From assembly GCF_011064615.1 (NCBI RefSeq), contig NZ_JAALJH010000056.1, positions 1 to 64,000 on the forward strand: a stretch of DNA of 64,000 nt, written 5' to 3'. Shown in pieces: positions 55,501-63,110 of this stretch (position 1 is its first letter; every line of letters starts with the position of its first letter). A program made the position numbers and the translations under genes. This stretch comes from Aquisphaera insulae (lineage in GTDB: Bacteria > Planctomycetota > Planctomycetia > Isosphaerales > Isosphaeraceae). Below the pieces are notes generated by a model. The model worked only from the letters and a program-made list of their open reading frames with translations, did not search any database and was not told the DNA's origin.

Positions 55501-58500
55501 TTCAGGTCGCCGAGCCAGAGCTTGCGGCCCTGCGCGGAAGAGGTGGAGACGGGCGCGAGGAAGCGTCCGTCGCCGACGCCGATCCAGACGCGAACCGTGC
55601 CGGTCGCGAGCGAGCCGACGGCGAGGTCGAAGATGCCGTCGTCGTTGAAATCCCCCGCCAGGAGCCCGTCGACGTTCATCCCGGCGTCGAATGGATCCAG
55701 TATGGCGGACTCGCCGTCCGGCTGCCCGAGGTAGACCTGCAGGAGCGAGGATCCCCGCGTCCCACCGACCAGGTCCGGCAGGCCGTCGCCGTTGAAATCC
55801 ACCTGGGAGTAGGTTCCGGGCTCCCCGGAAGTCACGTACGACCTGAGGATGCGATCGATGCTGCCGCCCAGGCCCGCGAGCTGCACGAGCCAGACTCGCC
55901 GCCCCAGGTCGTCCTGGACCACCAGAAGGGGGGGGCTGCCCGGGCCCCCGCCGAATGGGACCAGGCCGCTGGGGCCGGCTCCGGGGAGCTCGATCTTGCG
56001 CTGGAAGAACCCGCCCCTGCCGTCGCCGAGCAGGAGCGAAACGTCGGCGGATGAGCGGTTCGCGGTCGCCAGGTCGAGGATCCCGTCCCCGTTGAGATCC
56101 GCGGCGATCAGGGCGACGGGCTCGGTGCCGACAACGAGCTCGCGCCACGGGAAGAACGTCCCGTCGCCGTTGGCCCCCAGCAGGGTGATGCGGTTGCTGC
56201 CCGCGTGGGCCACGGCGACCTCGATCCTCCCATCGCCGTTGAAGTCGCCGGTGGCCAGCGAGCCGGGGCGGGGGCCCGAGGCTGCTCGCCGCTCCGAGAG
56301 GAACGTCCCGTCGCCCAGGCCCAGGAGGATCGACAGGTCGTTCGAGCCCGCGTTGGCCACGACCAGGTCGGGCCGGCCGTCCCGGTTGATGTCCGCGACC
56401 AGCATCGCGGAGGGCTCCTCGCCCACTCGGGTCGGGGCCAGGTCGCGGAACACCCCGTCCCCCTGATTCAGGCGGATCGTCACGGCGCCGATCCCGGGGT
56501 CGATGACGGCCACGTCGAGGTGCCCGTCGCCGTTGAAGTCGGCGGAGACCATGAGCAGCGTCTCGGGGCCGACCCCCTGGACGGTCGGGCTCCGGAACGT
56601 CCCGTCGTCGTTGCCGAGCAGGACCGTGATGTCTCCCGAGCTGTAGTTCGCGGCGACCGCGTCGAGGAGGCCGTCGCCGTTGAAGTCGCCGACCGTGAGC
56701 GCGCTCGGCCCCTTGCCGGCGGGGAGTCGGGCTTCCGGCAGGAAGGTGCCGTCGCCCCGGCCCAGCAGCAACGAGAGGTCGTCGGAGCCGTCGTTCCCCA
56801 CGAGGAGATCCGAGTGGCCGTCGCGATTGAAGTCGTCGACCGCGATGGGATAAGGCGACGCCCCCACGGCCACGGCGGCCGGGGGCAGGAAGCTCCCGTC
56901 GCCGCGGCCGAACAGGATCGAGACGAACGACGGGGCCTTGGACACGTGGTCGGAGACCACGAGGTCGAGGCGGCCGTCCTCGTTGAAGTCGCCGGCGGCC
57001 ACGGACCAGGGGCCCGGGCCCGCGGCCCAGCGCGCCTCGGCGCCGAGGGTCCCGTCCCCCCGGCCGAGAAAGACCGAGACGTCGTCGGACCCGGTGTTCG
57101 GCGTCACGACGTCGAGGAGGCCGTCGCCGTTCACGTCGGCCACGAGCACGCCATCGGGGGTCGCACCCGTCCGGTAGACGACCTGGTCCCGGAAGGTGCC
57201 GTCGCCCCGGCCCAGCATCACCGAGAGGTCGTTCGACGCCCAGTTGGCCGCGATCACGTCGAGCCGGCCGTCTCGGTTGAGGTCCGCCACGGCCAGGTAG
57301 CACGGCCAGGCGCCCGCCGCCAATCGGCCGATCGGGGCGAAGGTCCCGTCGCCCAGGCCGCGGAGGGTCACGATTTCGTTCGACATGTAGGTCGCGACCG
57401 CCAGGTCGAGGCGGCCGTCACCATCGAAGTCGCCCGCGGCCAGGTCGAAAGGCCCCCGCCCGCAATCCACCGAAATCGGGGCGCGGAACGTGCCGTCCCC
57501 GCGGCCGAGCATCACCTGCACGGCGTCGCGGGACTCGTCCGCGAGCGCCAGGTCCGGGACGCCGTCGCCGTTGAAATCCGCCCTCGCCACCGCGCTGGGA
57601 GACGACGGCCGCGGCGGGCGGCTCGTCGCCTGGAAGCTCCCGTCGCCATTCCCGACGAGGACCGTCACCGTCTGGGAGATCAGGTCGGTGGTCGCGAGGT
57701 CGGGCCGCCCGTCGCCGGTGAGGTCCGCCGCCGCCAGGCCCTGGGTGCCGTTGCCGGCGCCGAGGCCCCCGATCGCGACGAAGGTTCCGTCGCCCCGGCC
57801 CTGGAAGACGCTGACCGTGCCGTCGCCGTAGTTCGCGGTGCAAAGGTCGAGGATCCCGTCGCGGTTCAGGTCGGCCGGGACGACGTTGTAGGGGATGCTC
57901 CCGGTCGATTGCTGGTTCAAGCTCCGGAAGCTACCATCCCCCCGGCCCAGCAGCACCGTCAGCCGATCCGAGGCGTCGTGGACCGCCGCGACGTCGAGCA
58001 GGCCGTCGCCGTTGAAGTCGCCCGTCGCCAGCCAACTGATCGCCAGGGGGACGGCCCAGGCCCGCTCCGGGGCGAACGTCCCATCGCCGCGGCCGGAGAA
58101 TATCGAAAGATACCCGCCATCGTGGTTGCCGACGATCAGGTCGGTGCGGCCGTCGCGGTCGGAGTCGCCGACTACGAGGGCGTCCGGAGCCCGGCCCGTC
58201 GCCATCGTCGGGCCGGGCCGGAAACCTCCATCCCCCGTCCCCAGAAGGATCGACACGTCCTCGCCGGCCATGTTGGCGACCGCCAGGTCGGGGATGCCGT
58301 CGCCGTTGAAGTCGGCCGTCGCGAGCGCTGTGGGGAAGGATCCCGCGGGGACCTCGCTCGCCTCGTCGAACGTGCCATCGCCCCGGCCGAGCAGCACCGA
58401 GAGGTCGTCCGAGAACTGATTGGCCGTGACCAGGTCGGGGACGCCGTCGCGGTTCAGGTCCGCCGAGGCGATGGCCCCCGGGCCGAAACCGACGGGGATG

Positions 58501-59153
58501 CCCGCGGGGGGGCGGAAGCTGCCGTCCCCTGCGTTGAGGTAGACCAGGACCGCGTTGTCGTAGTTGTCGGCCACCGCCAGGTCAAGATGCCCGTCGCCGT
58601 CGAGGTCCCGGGAGACGATCGCGATCGGGCCCGAACCGGCCGGCAGGGTGGTGAGGGAGGGCGTCGTCGCGATGAAGCGCGTGGACAGCGTGTAGCCCCC
58701 CGCTCCGCCGTTGATGGCCCGGACGTCCAGGTAGTAGGTCCCGGCGACCAGGTGCTGGCGGATCCCGTCGTCCGGGTTCGACAACGACACGGCCCGGCTC
58801 TGGATGATCGGATTGCGATCCTGGTCGAGCAGGGACAGTTGGGTGTCCAGCCCCACTGCATGGACGTTGACCGAGATCAGGCCGTCCTGGCTCACCGTGA
58901 AGACATAGGCGTGCTTGTCGGAGGCCGCATCCAGCAACCCGGTGACCTCGACCGTCGGGTCGGCCGGCAGAGGATCCGGGGCTCCGGCCGCCCAGGGCCC
59001 CCAGGACATGGCCACCCGCGGCTCCAGCACCTCAAGGGAGGGCGGTCGATGTCGGTTCCGTCGCGGGCGTCGCGAGTCCGACCGCCGGTTGCACCGCCGC
59101 CGCGCCCGCTCCGGCCACCCCCAGGTCGATCGGGCTGAAGACTCGGTCATCAT
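52533..59153 (-). CDS. 2206-residue FG-GAP/VCBS repeat surface protein with LEPR-XLL N-terminus
   Basis: A giant secreted protein. The N-terminus is basic and carries the planctomycete export-associated LEPR-XLL-type motif SLEVLEPRVAMS. Residues about 55-170 resemble a pre-peptidase-type beta domain (HAYVFTVSQDGLISVNVHAV, then GTYYLDVRAINGG). Next come dozens of FG-GAP/VCBS repeats of about 49 residues, with GDFNGDGxxDLxVAN and LLGRGDGTF. They are regular at first and degenerate in the C-terminal third. Their DxDxDG-like loops normally bind Ca2+ in beta-propellers. A hydrophobic segment (FLLWASILPVLAM) and a basic tail close the protein. ATG 59153 has GGAGG 9 bases upstream and lies inside the 3' end of the kinase gene, a 122-base overlap. 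Function is probably adhesion or cell-surface structure. Confidence 0.85.
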   Translation of the reverse strand: MMTESSARSTWGWPERARRRCNRRSDSRRPRRNRHRPPSLEVLEPRVAMSWGPWAAGAPDPLPADPTVEVTGLLDAASDKHAYVFTVSQDGLISVNVHAVGLDTQLSLLDQDRNPIIQSRAVSLSNPDDGIRQHLVAGTYYLDVRAINGGAGGYTLSTRFIATTPSLTTLPAGSGPIAIVSRDLDGDGHLDLAVADNYDNAVLVYLNAGDGSFRPPAGIPVGFGPGAIASADLNRDGVPDLVTANQFSDDLSVLLGRGDGTFDEASEVPAGSFPTALATADFNGDGIPDLAVANMAGEDVSILLGTGDGGFRPGPTMATGRAPDALVVGDSDRDGRTDLIVGNHDGGYLSIFSGRGDGTFAPERAWAVPLAISWLATGDFNGDGLLDVAAVHDASDRLTVLLGRGDGSFRSLNQQSTGSIPYNVVPADLNRDGILDLCTANYGDGTVSVFQGRGDGTFVAIGGLGAGNGTQGLAAADLTGDGRPDLATTDLISQTVTVLVGNGDGSFQATSRPPRPSSPSAVARADFNGDGVPDLALADESRDAVQVMLGRGDGTFRAPISVDCGRGPFDLAAGDFDGDGRLDLAVATYMSNEIVTLRGLGDGTFAPIGRLAAGAWPCYLAVADLNRDGRLDVIAANWASNDLSVMLGRGDGTFRDQVVYRTGATPDGVLVADVNGDGLLDVVTPNTGSDDVSVFLGRGDGTLGAEARWAAGPGPWSVAAGDFNEDGRLDLVVSDHVSKAPSFVSILFGRGDGSFLPPAAVAVGASPYPIAVDDFNRDGHSDLLVGNDGSDDLSLLLGRGDGTFLPEARLPAGKGPSALTVGDFNGDGLLDAVAANYSSGDITVLLGNDDGTFRSPTVQGVGPETLLMVSADFNGDGHLDVAVIDPGIGAVTIRLNQGDGVFRDLAPTRVGEEPSAMLVADINRDGRPDLVVANAGSNDLSILLGLGDGTFLSERRAASGPRPGSLATGDFNGDGRIEVAVAHAGSNRITLLGANGDGTFFPWRELVVGTEPVALIAADLNGDGILDLATANRSSADVSLLLGDGRGGFFQRKIELPGAGPSGLVPFGGGPGSPPLLVVQDDLGRRVWLVQLAGLGGSIDRILRSYVTSGEPGTYSQVDFNGDGLPDLVGGTRGSSLLQVYLGQPDGESAILDPFDAGMNVDGLLAGDFNDDGIFDLAVGSLATGTVRVWIGVGDGRFLAPVSTSSAQGRKLWLGDLNGDGVDDALVLDGSGHPLLRLGRPDEPGQFGAPQLIAPMYPGAIRDFTFVASATGITTAILTVQGPGLVVATWNADNTQSYDLIPLDPRWLASRVIAGDLDRDGREDLVVLARATGQALILFQGSDGHFTRVHSAIDVGVSPSDAIIMLTPGAAFPEIVITNEGSGDVSVVNCLALRAFATPIRLSAGLSPAGLTWHGGRLERTSPDQPTTLVASDFNGDGNPGLIILDRGSNRVCALPGLAGGQFGDPELALSIQAGFDPIRVLLGSFNEDTDLDLLILNRGSQDLWILLNDGSGHFVQGQRISVGSQPSDVASRDINGDGRADLLVSNDAGDLLILLGRGDGTFAPYQRANEVVTLAVGDITGDGRPSFVLTNEARDELVVTSPQAGQTFLQGRGEGLLAPSDVKIADLNGDGISDLLVANSGGNSLLIYLGVGGGVFASPLRVFTGTNPVEVQVGGVDEYGSRQLFVTNSGSNDVSVFITHVGAAGFQIERGPRLAAGLSPISTTLGEFEGDDRPDVLVVNQGSNTVSMLFGEGGGFFTDRTARTYASGDGPIRAYMGQFTGGPENDLVIVNSVSSTLSIYPDFLDPRTQAVTIPTGGLNPIAAVAGDYNGDGFLDLVVANNGDSRISLLNGGWAGIALAESFVLADSGRPTGVVVDGRQGQALRFYVSTEGSNAVLDVTLMLGLGGSPPAQANSPSSYGFDVGSTGAIASVEFISTAWSTMSTSNPAFFSMSQNIASGMLSGLSNVAGMFSSFVAGQSGMPQVLPAMVGGSFATAISNLMVVNWQETSNVLPLKNDTMPAVAVLLPTADDSEDPLVGDLDHEPRASASNPATIDGSGTDSGWHRESPTDSLYRFVSGIEDRLDRVGQALDEDGPPDGDSGGIEAATSPLSPRHAGPRRDATPDSTRAEPASGLFLLWASILPVLAMRRPPGSSTRRSAREPQVNDGEAATRRRGKGLTAAIRILVRALIAGRRDRRIRPPRAISG
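53600..58650 (-). repeat. Tandem coding repeats of about 147 bp in the VCBS gene
   Basis: The FG-GAP units are visible at DNA level: the plus strand repeats GCCGTCGCCGTTGAAGTCG and GTCCCGTCGCCCCGGCCCAG or near variants roughly every 145-200 bases across 5 kb. Conservation is highest at 56.0-58.6 kb. The repeats are coding, not a CRISPR array: units are long, imperfect and in frame. Confidence 0.8.
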
Positions 59154-62100
59154 GGTGGCGTGCCTCCGCCCCGGATGGGTCTCTTTCGCCGTCGCGCGGG
59201 GCGTAGCGCGCCCGGAGCTCTCGGAACTCAGCCTTGCCGCGGATCGAGTCGAGCGCGGGGTCGCGCAGCGCCACCTCACGCCAGAACCGCCCTCGCTCTT
59301 CCGCGGGGAGCAGGTCCAGGGCCCTGGGCATCCAGGCCATGGCCTCCTCCCGGCATCGCTTCATGAGCTGGAACTCGCGATCGCTGATGCGGGCCGGGGT
59401 CGATTGCAGGTCGGCCGCGACCAAGCCGTAGATCCGAACCGCGTTGTAGATCAGCCGCGGGTTGGTGGGGCCCGCGTCGAGCACCGCGCGGGCGTCGGCG
59501 ATCGCCTCGCCGTTCCGCCGGAGCTGGGCCCGAGACAGCCCGCGGCCGCAACGGGCGTCGGCGTTGCTTTCGTCCAATCGCATCGCCTCCTCGAAGTCGT
59601 CCTCCGCCAGCCTGGGCGAGCCGGAGAACAGGTGCGCCCAGCCTCGATTGAGGTGGAGGGAGGGTGAGTTCCCGCCGGCGTTGGCGGCCAGGGTGAAATC
59701 GGCGAGAGCTTCGGCGTATCGCCCCCGCCAGGTCTGCGCCAGCCCTCGGGCCTCGTAGAGGCTCGCCGAGGGTTTCCCCCGCGACAGGCAGGAGTCGAAG
59801 CAGCGAATCGCCTCGTCGTACCGCTTCAGCTCCATCAGGATGGCCCCGCGGAGGCGTTGGGCGGTCGGCAGGTCGGGACGGATCGCCAGCGCGCGGTCGT
59901 AGTCGGCGAGGGCCGTCTGATGTTGCTTGCGCCGATGGGCGAGGTGGCCGCGCTCCAGGAGCAGGTCGGCGAGCTGGGGATCGTCCGGCGGCGTATGGCG
60001 GATCGCGCGGTCGAAGTCCTCGCGGGCATGACCGTCCCGGCCGAGCTGCTGTTCGACCTGGCCCCTGAGCCGGTAGAGCACCGGGCTGTCCGGGTCCTTC
60101 TCGATCCCCCGGTCGAGCGTCGCGAGGGCCTGTTCCGGCCGGCCGATTTTCACGTGGGCCTGGGCGAGGTCGAGATACGCCTGGTAGCGGTCGGGCTTGA
60201 GCGCGATGGCGGCCCGGAAGTCCTCGATGGCCGCCGCGGGCTCCTTCTTGCGCAGCCGCATGACCCCCCGGTTGACCAGGAGCACGTAACGCGCGTCCTC
60301 GTCGGCGTGGAGCTCCAGCGCGCGACGGAAGTCAGCCTCGGCGAGATTGAACTCTTGCATCTCCCCCTCGGCGAAGCCCTTCAGCAGGTAGATCCAGATG
60401 AAATCCGGGCGCCGGGCCTGGCAGGCGATCAGGGCCGCCTGGGCCTCGGCGGGCCGGTGGGTCTTGATGAAGCAGTGGGCCATCAGGTATCCGGCCCAGA
60501 AGTGGTTCGGGTCCGCCGAGAGGGCTTGCTTGAAATGGTCGATGGCCCGGGACAGGTCTTCCCGGCGATAGCACTGCTCCCCCAGGAGGAACTCGTCCGG
60601 GGCGCTGGCCGGTGACCCGGAGGACAGGGCGAGCTGATGCTCCTCCCGGGCTTCATCCCGTTGGCCCAGCCGCTCCAGCGAGGCGGCCCGGAGGGCGTGA
60701 TAGGCGCGGGTCGGCGGATGCAGTCGCGCGGCCTCTTCGAGCAGGGCGGTCCCGAGCCTCGCCTGCTCCGCCGGGTGCTCCCCCTTGATCGGTTGCGCGA
60801 CGGCCTCGGCCAGGAGCAACATGACCTCGTAACCCTCCGCCAGTATCCGGGCCCGATCGGCGTCGTCCACCATCCAGTCGTCCAGCGCATCGGGGCAGCA
60901 CGGCGTTCCCTCCGGCCAGAACTGGTCCATGGCCTGCCGGGCGGCCTTCCGGACAGCCCTGACGTTTGCGTCGGAGTCGAGGCCCGTGTACTGGGACTGG
61001 TAGAAGACGGCCTCGTCGTGGAACCGGCGCAGCGCCTCGCCGCGAGCCCGGGCGGCGAGCCGGACGTTGACCTCGGCGATCTTCTCGCCGGCCTCGTTGA
61101 GGAGTTGCTGCGCCGGGGGGAGCATCGCGGCCAGGTCGGACTCGGACTGGATGAGTGCCAGCGCGCTGGAGAGCTGGGCCTTGACCGTCGGCCAGTCCTC
61201 CCGGCTTTGTGCCGACCGGCCCAGGACCAGGTAGGACTCCGCCTGGCTGCGTACACGCTGAACCCGGTTCCGGACGGCCTCGGATCGCTTGCGGAGGTCC
61301 TCCCGGTAGGCCATCGCCCCGGCCGAGGCCGCGACCACGGCGACGGCGCTGACGAGCGTCAGGGCCGCCGTGGTCGGCTTGCGGCGGACCCATTTCCAGG
61401 CGCGTTCCCAGGGCTTGGCGGGGCCGGCGTGGATCGGCTCATTGCGGCGGTAGCGTGCCAGGTCGTCGGCGAGGTCGCCGGCCGTCGCGAACCGCCGATC
61501 GGGACCCTTCTCCAGGCATTTCAGGCAGATCGTGTCGATGTCGCGGGGGAGCCCGGGGACCAGGCGGGACGGGGGCACCGGCTCGGCGGCCTTGACCATA
61601 TCCAGCGTCTCGAGCACGCTCGTCCCCCGGAACGGGGGCCGGCCGGTCAGCAACTCGTAGAGTATGGCGCCCAGGCTGTACACGTCGGCCCCCGGCCCGA
61701 CGTCCCTCGCCCCCCCGTTGGCCTGTTCGGGCGCCATGTAGCAGGGCGAGCCCATGATCGACTCGACGGCCGTCAGATCGACGTCCCGGTCCAGCGTCTT
61801 TGCCAGGCCGAAGTCCGAGATCTTCGGGATCCCGTCCGGGGTCATCAGGATGTTGGCCGGCTTGAGGTCGCGATGGATGATGGCCTGTTCGTGCGCCGCC
61901 TGGATCGCCTGGGCCAGCTCCTCGATCAGCTCCGCGGCCCGGCCCGCCGGCCAGGGCGTGCCCTCCATCTTGGAGCCGAGGCTCCCCCCGTCGACGTACT
62001 CGAGCGCGATGAACGGGCGTCCCTCGTGGTAGTCGACGGCGTGGATCTGCACCACGTTTGGGTGGTGCAGCCGAGCGACGGTCTCCGCCTCGGCCAGGAG

Positions 62101-62544
62101 TCGGGGCACCGAATCCGCGCTCGCAAGGTCGCCGGCCAGCATCATCTTGATCGCCACGAGCCGATTGAGCCGGACCTCGCGGGCCTTGTAGACGACCCCC
62201 ATCCCCCCGCGCCCCAGCTCGGAGAGGATCTCGTATCCCGGGATCTCGGGCAGCCTGCCGCGGGGCCCCATGGCCGGCACGCCTCGGGGGGCGGAATCCG
62301 AGCCACCGCCCCGGCTGTCCCGGAATTCCGCGTGAAGGCTCGCTTCGAGGAAGTCCCCGTCGGGGAGGATCATGGCCGGCGGCAGCGGCGGCGGATCGGC
62401 TGGAGACGGCGGATCGACCTCGAACGCCCGGGAAAGGTGGTTGTCGGACTCCTCCAGGGCTTGCTCGATCGAGCCGGCCTGCGGGTGGATCGACCAGCGT
62501 CTTCTCGTCGTCCTGTTCGTCATCGACTGGTTATCCGTCCGCAT
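59032..62544 (-). CDS. PknB-type Ser/Thr protein kinase with transmembrane helix and TPRs
   Basis: A 1170-residue membrane kinase. The kinase domain spans about residues 104-365: glycine loop GRGGMG (111-116), K133 (VAIKMM), catalytic HRDLKPAN with D226, DFG (244-246) and the activation segment ending APEQA. All key residues are present. One transmembrane helix (about 391-412) leads to an extracytoplasmic region of about 12 tetratricopeptide repeats (for example GRPEQALATLDRGIEKDPDS). This architecture is common in planctomycetes. The start is uncertain: ATG 62544 or ATG 62523, with a longer frame to 62691. The last 40 residues overlap the start of the VCBS giant gene in another frame, so the two are translationally linked. 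Confidence 0.9.
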   Translation of the reverse strand: MRTDNQSMTNRTTRRRWSIHPQAGSIEQALEESDNHLSRAFEVDPPSPADPPPLPPAMILPDGDFLEASLHAEFRDSRGGGSDSAPRGVPAMGPRGRLPEIPGYEILSELGRGGMGVVYKAREVRLNRLVAIKMMLAGDLASADSVPRLLAEAETVARLHHPNVVQIHAVDYHEGRPFIALEYVDGGSLGSKMEGTPWPAGRAAELIEELAQAIQAAHEQAIIHRDLKPANILMTPDGIPKISDFGLAKTLDRDVDLTAVESIMGSPCYMAPEQANGGARDVGPGADVYSLGAILYELLTGRPPFRGTSVLETLDMVKAAEPVPPSRLVPGLPRDIDTICLKCLEKGPDRRFATAGDLADDLARYRRNEPIHAGPAKPWERAWKWVRRKPTTAALTLVSAVAVVAASAGAMAYREDLRKRSEAVRNRVQRVRSQAESYLVLGRSAQSREDWPTVKAQLSSALALIQSESDLAAMLPPAQQLLNEAGEKIAEVNVRLAARARGEALRRFHDEAVFYQSQYTGLDSDANVRAVRKAARQAMDQFWPEGTPCCPDALDDWMVDDADRARILAEGYEVMLLLAEAVAQPIKGEHPAEQARLGTALLEEAARLHPPTRAYHALRAASLERLGQRDEAREEHQLALSSGSPASAPDEFLLGEQCYRREDLSRAIDHFKQALSADPNHFWAGYLMAHCFIKTHRPAEAQAALIACQARRPDFIWIYLLKGFAEGEMQEFNLAEADFRRALELHADEDARYVLLVNRGVMRLRKKEPAAAIEDFRAAIALKPDRYQAYLDLAQAHVKIGRPEQALATLDRGIEKDPDSPVLYRLRGQVEQQLGRDGHAREDFDRAIRHTPPDDPQLADLLLERGHLAHRRKQHQTALADYDRALAIRPDLPTAQRLRGAILMELKRYDEAIRCFDSCLSRGKPSASLYEARGLAQTWRGRYAEALADFTLAANAGGNSPSLHLNRGWAHLFSGSPRLAEDDFEEAMRLDESNADARCGRGLSRAQLRRNGEAIADARAVLDAGPTNPRLIYNAVRIYGLVAADLQSTPARISDREFQLMKRCREEAMAWMPRALDLLPAEERGRFWREVALRDPALDSIRGKAEFRELRARYAPRDGERDPSGAEARHHDDRVFSPIDLGVAGAGAAAVQPAVGLATPATEPTSTALP

Positions 62545-63110
62545 GGATCCGCGTGGCACGCGCCGCCCGCCGTCCGGCAGCCCGGCCGGCCCCGGGCCGT
62601 GCCCCCGGGCTTGAGGAGATCCGGCCTGCATCTCGATCGCGGCCCTGATACCCCATCGGGATCGTCGGGGGTTACGGCGCGGGCGGGACATCCGTCTTGC
62701 CCCGCCCGCGGTCTCACACCGGCCCGCCCCCGCCCCCGCCCGCGTCTTCGCGGACTGCAGCGGCCTGGCGGGCCCCCATTCAAGCCTAGCTCACGGTGCG
62801 GGGACGGTTGCGACAACGGGATGAAGACCCTGTCGTGGCCTAGCGGAAACGTCGCGTTTCGATGTGCGGCGTTCCGTAAATCCGATGAGCTAGGATCCAG
62901 GTAGGATTCCACGACGATCCCGTCCGCCCGGGCGGCGAGTGCCGGGGACCGATCGGTCGGGCGTCGGGCAGTACCTCCGACGGGCACGCCGCCCTCTCCG
63001 CCGAGCGGGGGCGGGGTGACGCCGCCGGAATCGGGCGTGAGATGCCCTCCCCGCGGCCTCGAGCCAGACGCGGTGGGCACTCGGAACCGTGAGGGCCAGG
63101 GGAGAGCTCG
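62545..63110. other. Divergent intergenic region between kinase and diguanylate cyclase
   Basis: About 565 bases without a convincing gene. The kinase frame is open to 62691 but the extra N-terminal 49 residues are Pro/Arg-rich without family signal. A tract of GCCCCCGCC-type repeats lies at 62720-62745. Promoters for both flanking genes are expected here; I could not assign them. Confidence 0.4.

Noticed and set aside
53600-58650. Regularly spaced DNA repeats considered as a possible CRISPR array or satellite
   Set aside because: Units are about 147 bp, imperfect, continuous and in frame with FG-GAP protein repeats; there are no unique spacers and no cas genes.
56205-59138. Long plus-strand open frame opposite the VCBS repeats
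   Set aside because: It mirrors the FG-GAP repeats in antisense and has no independent domain.
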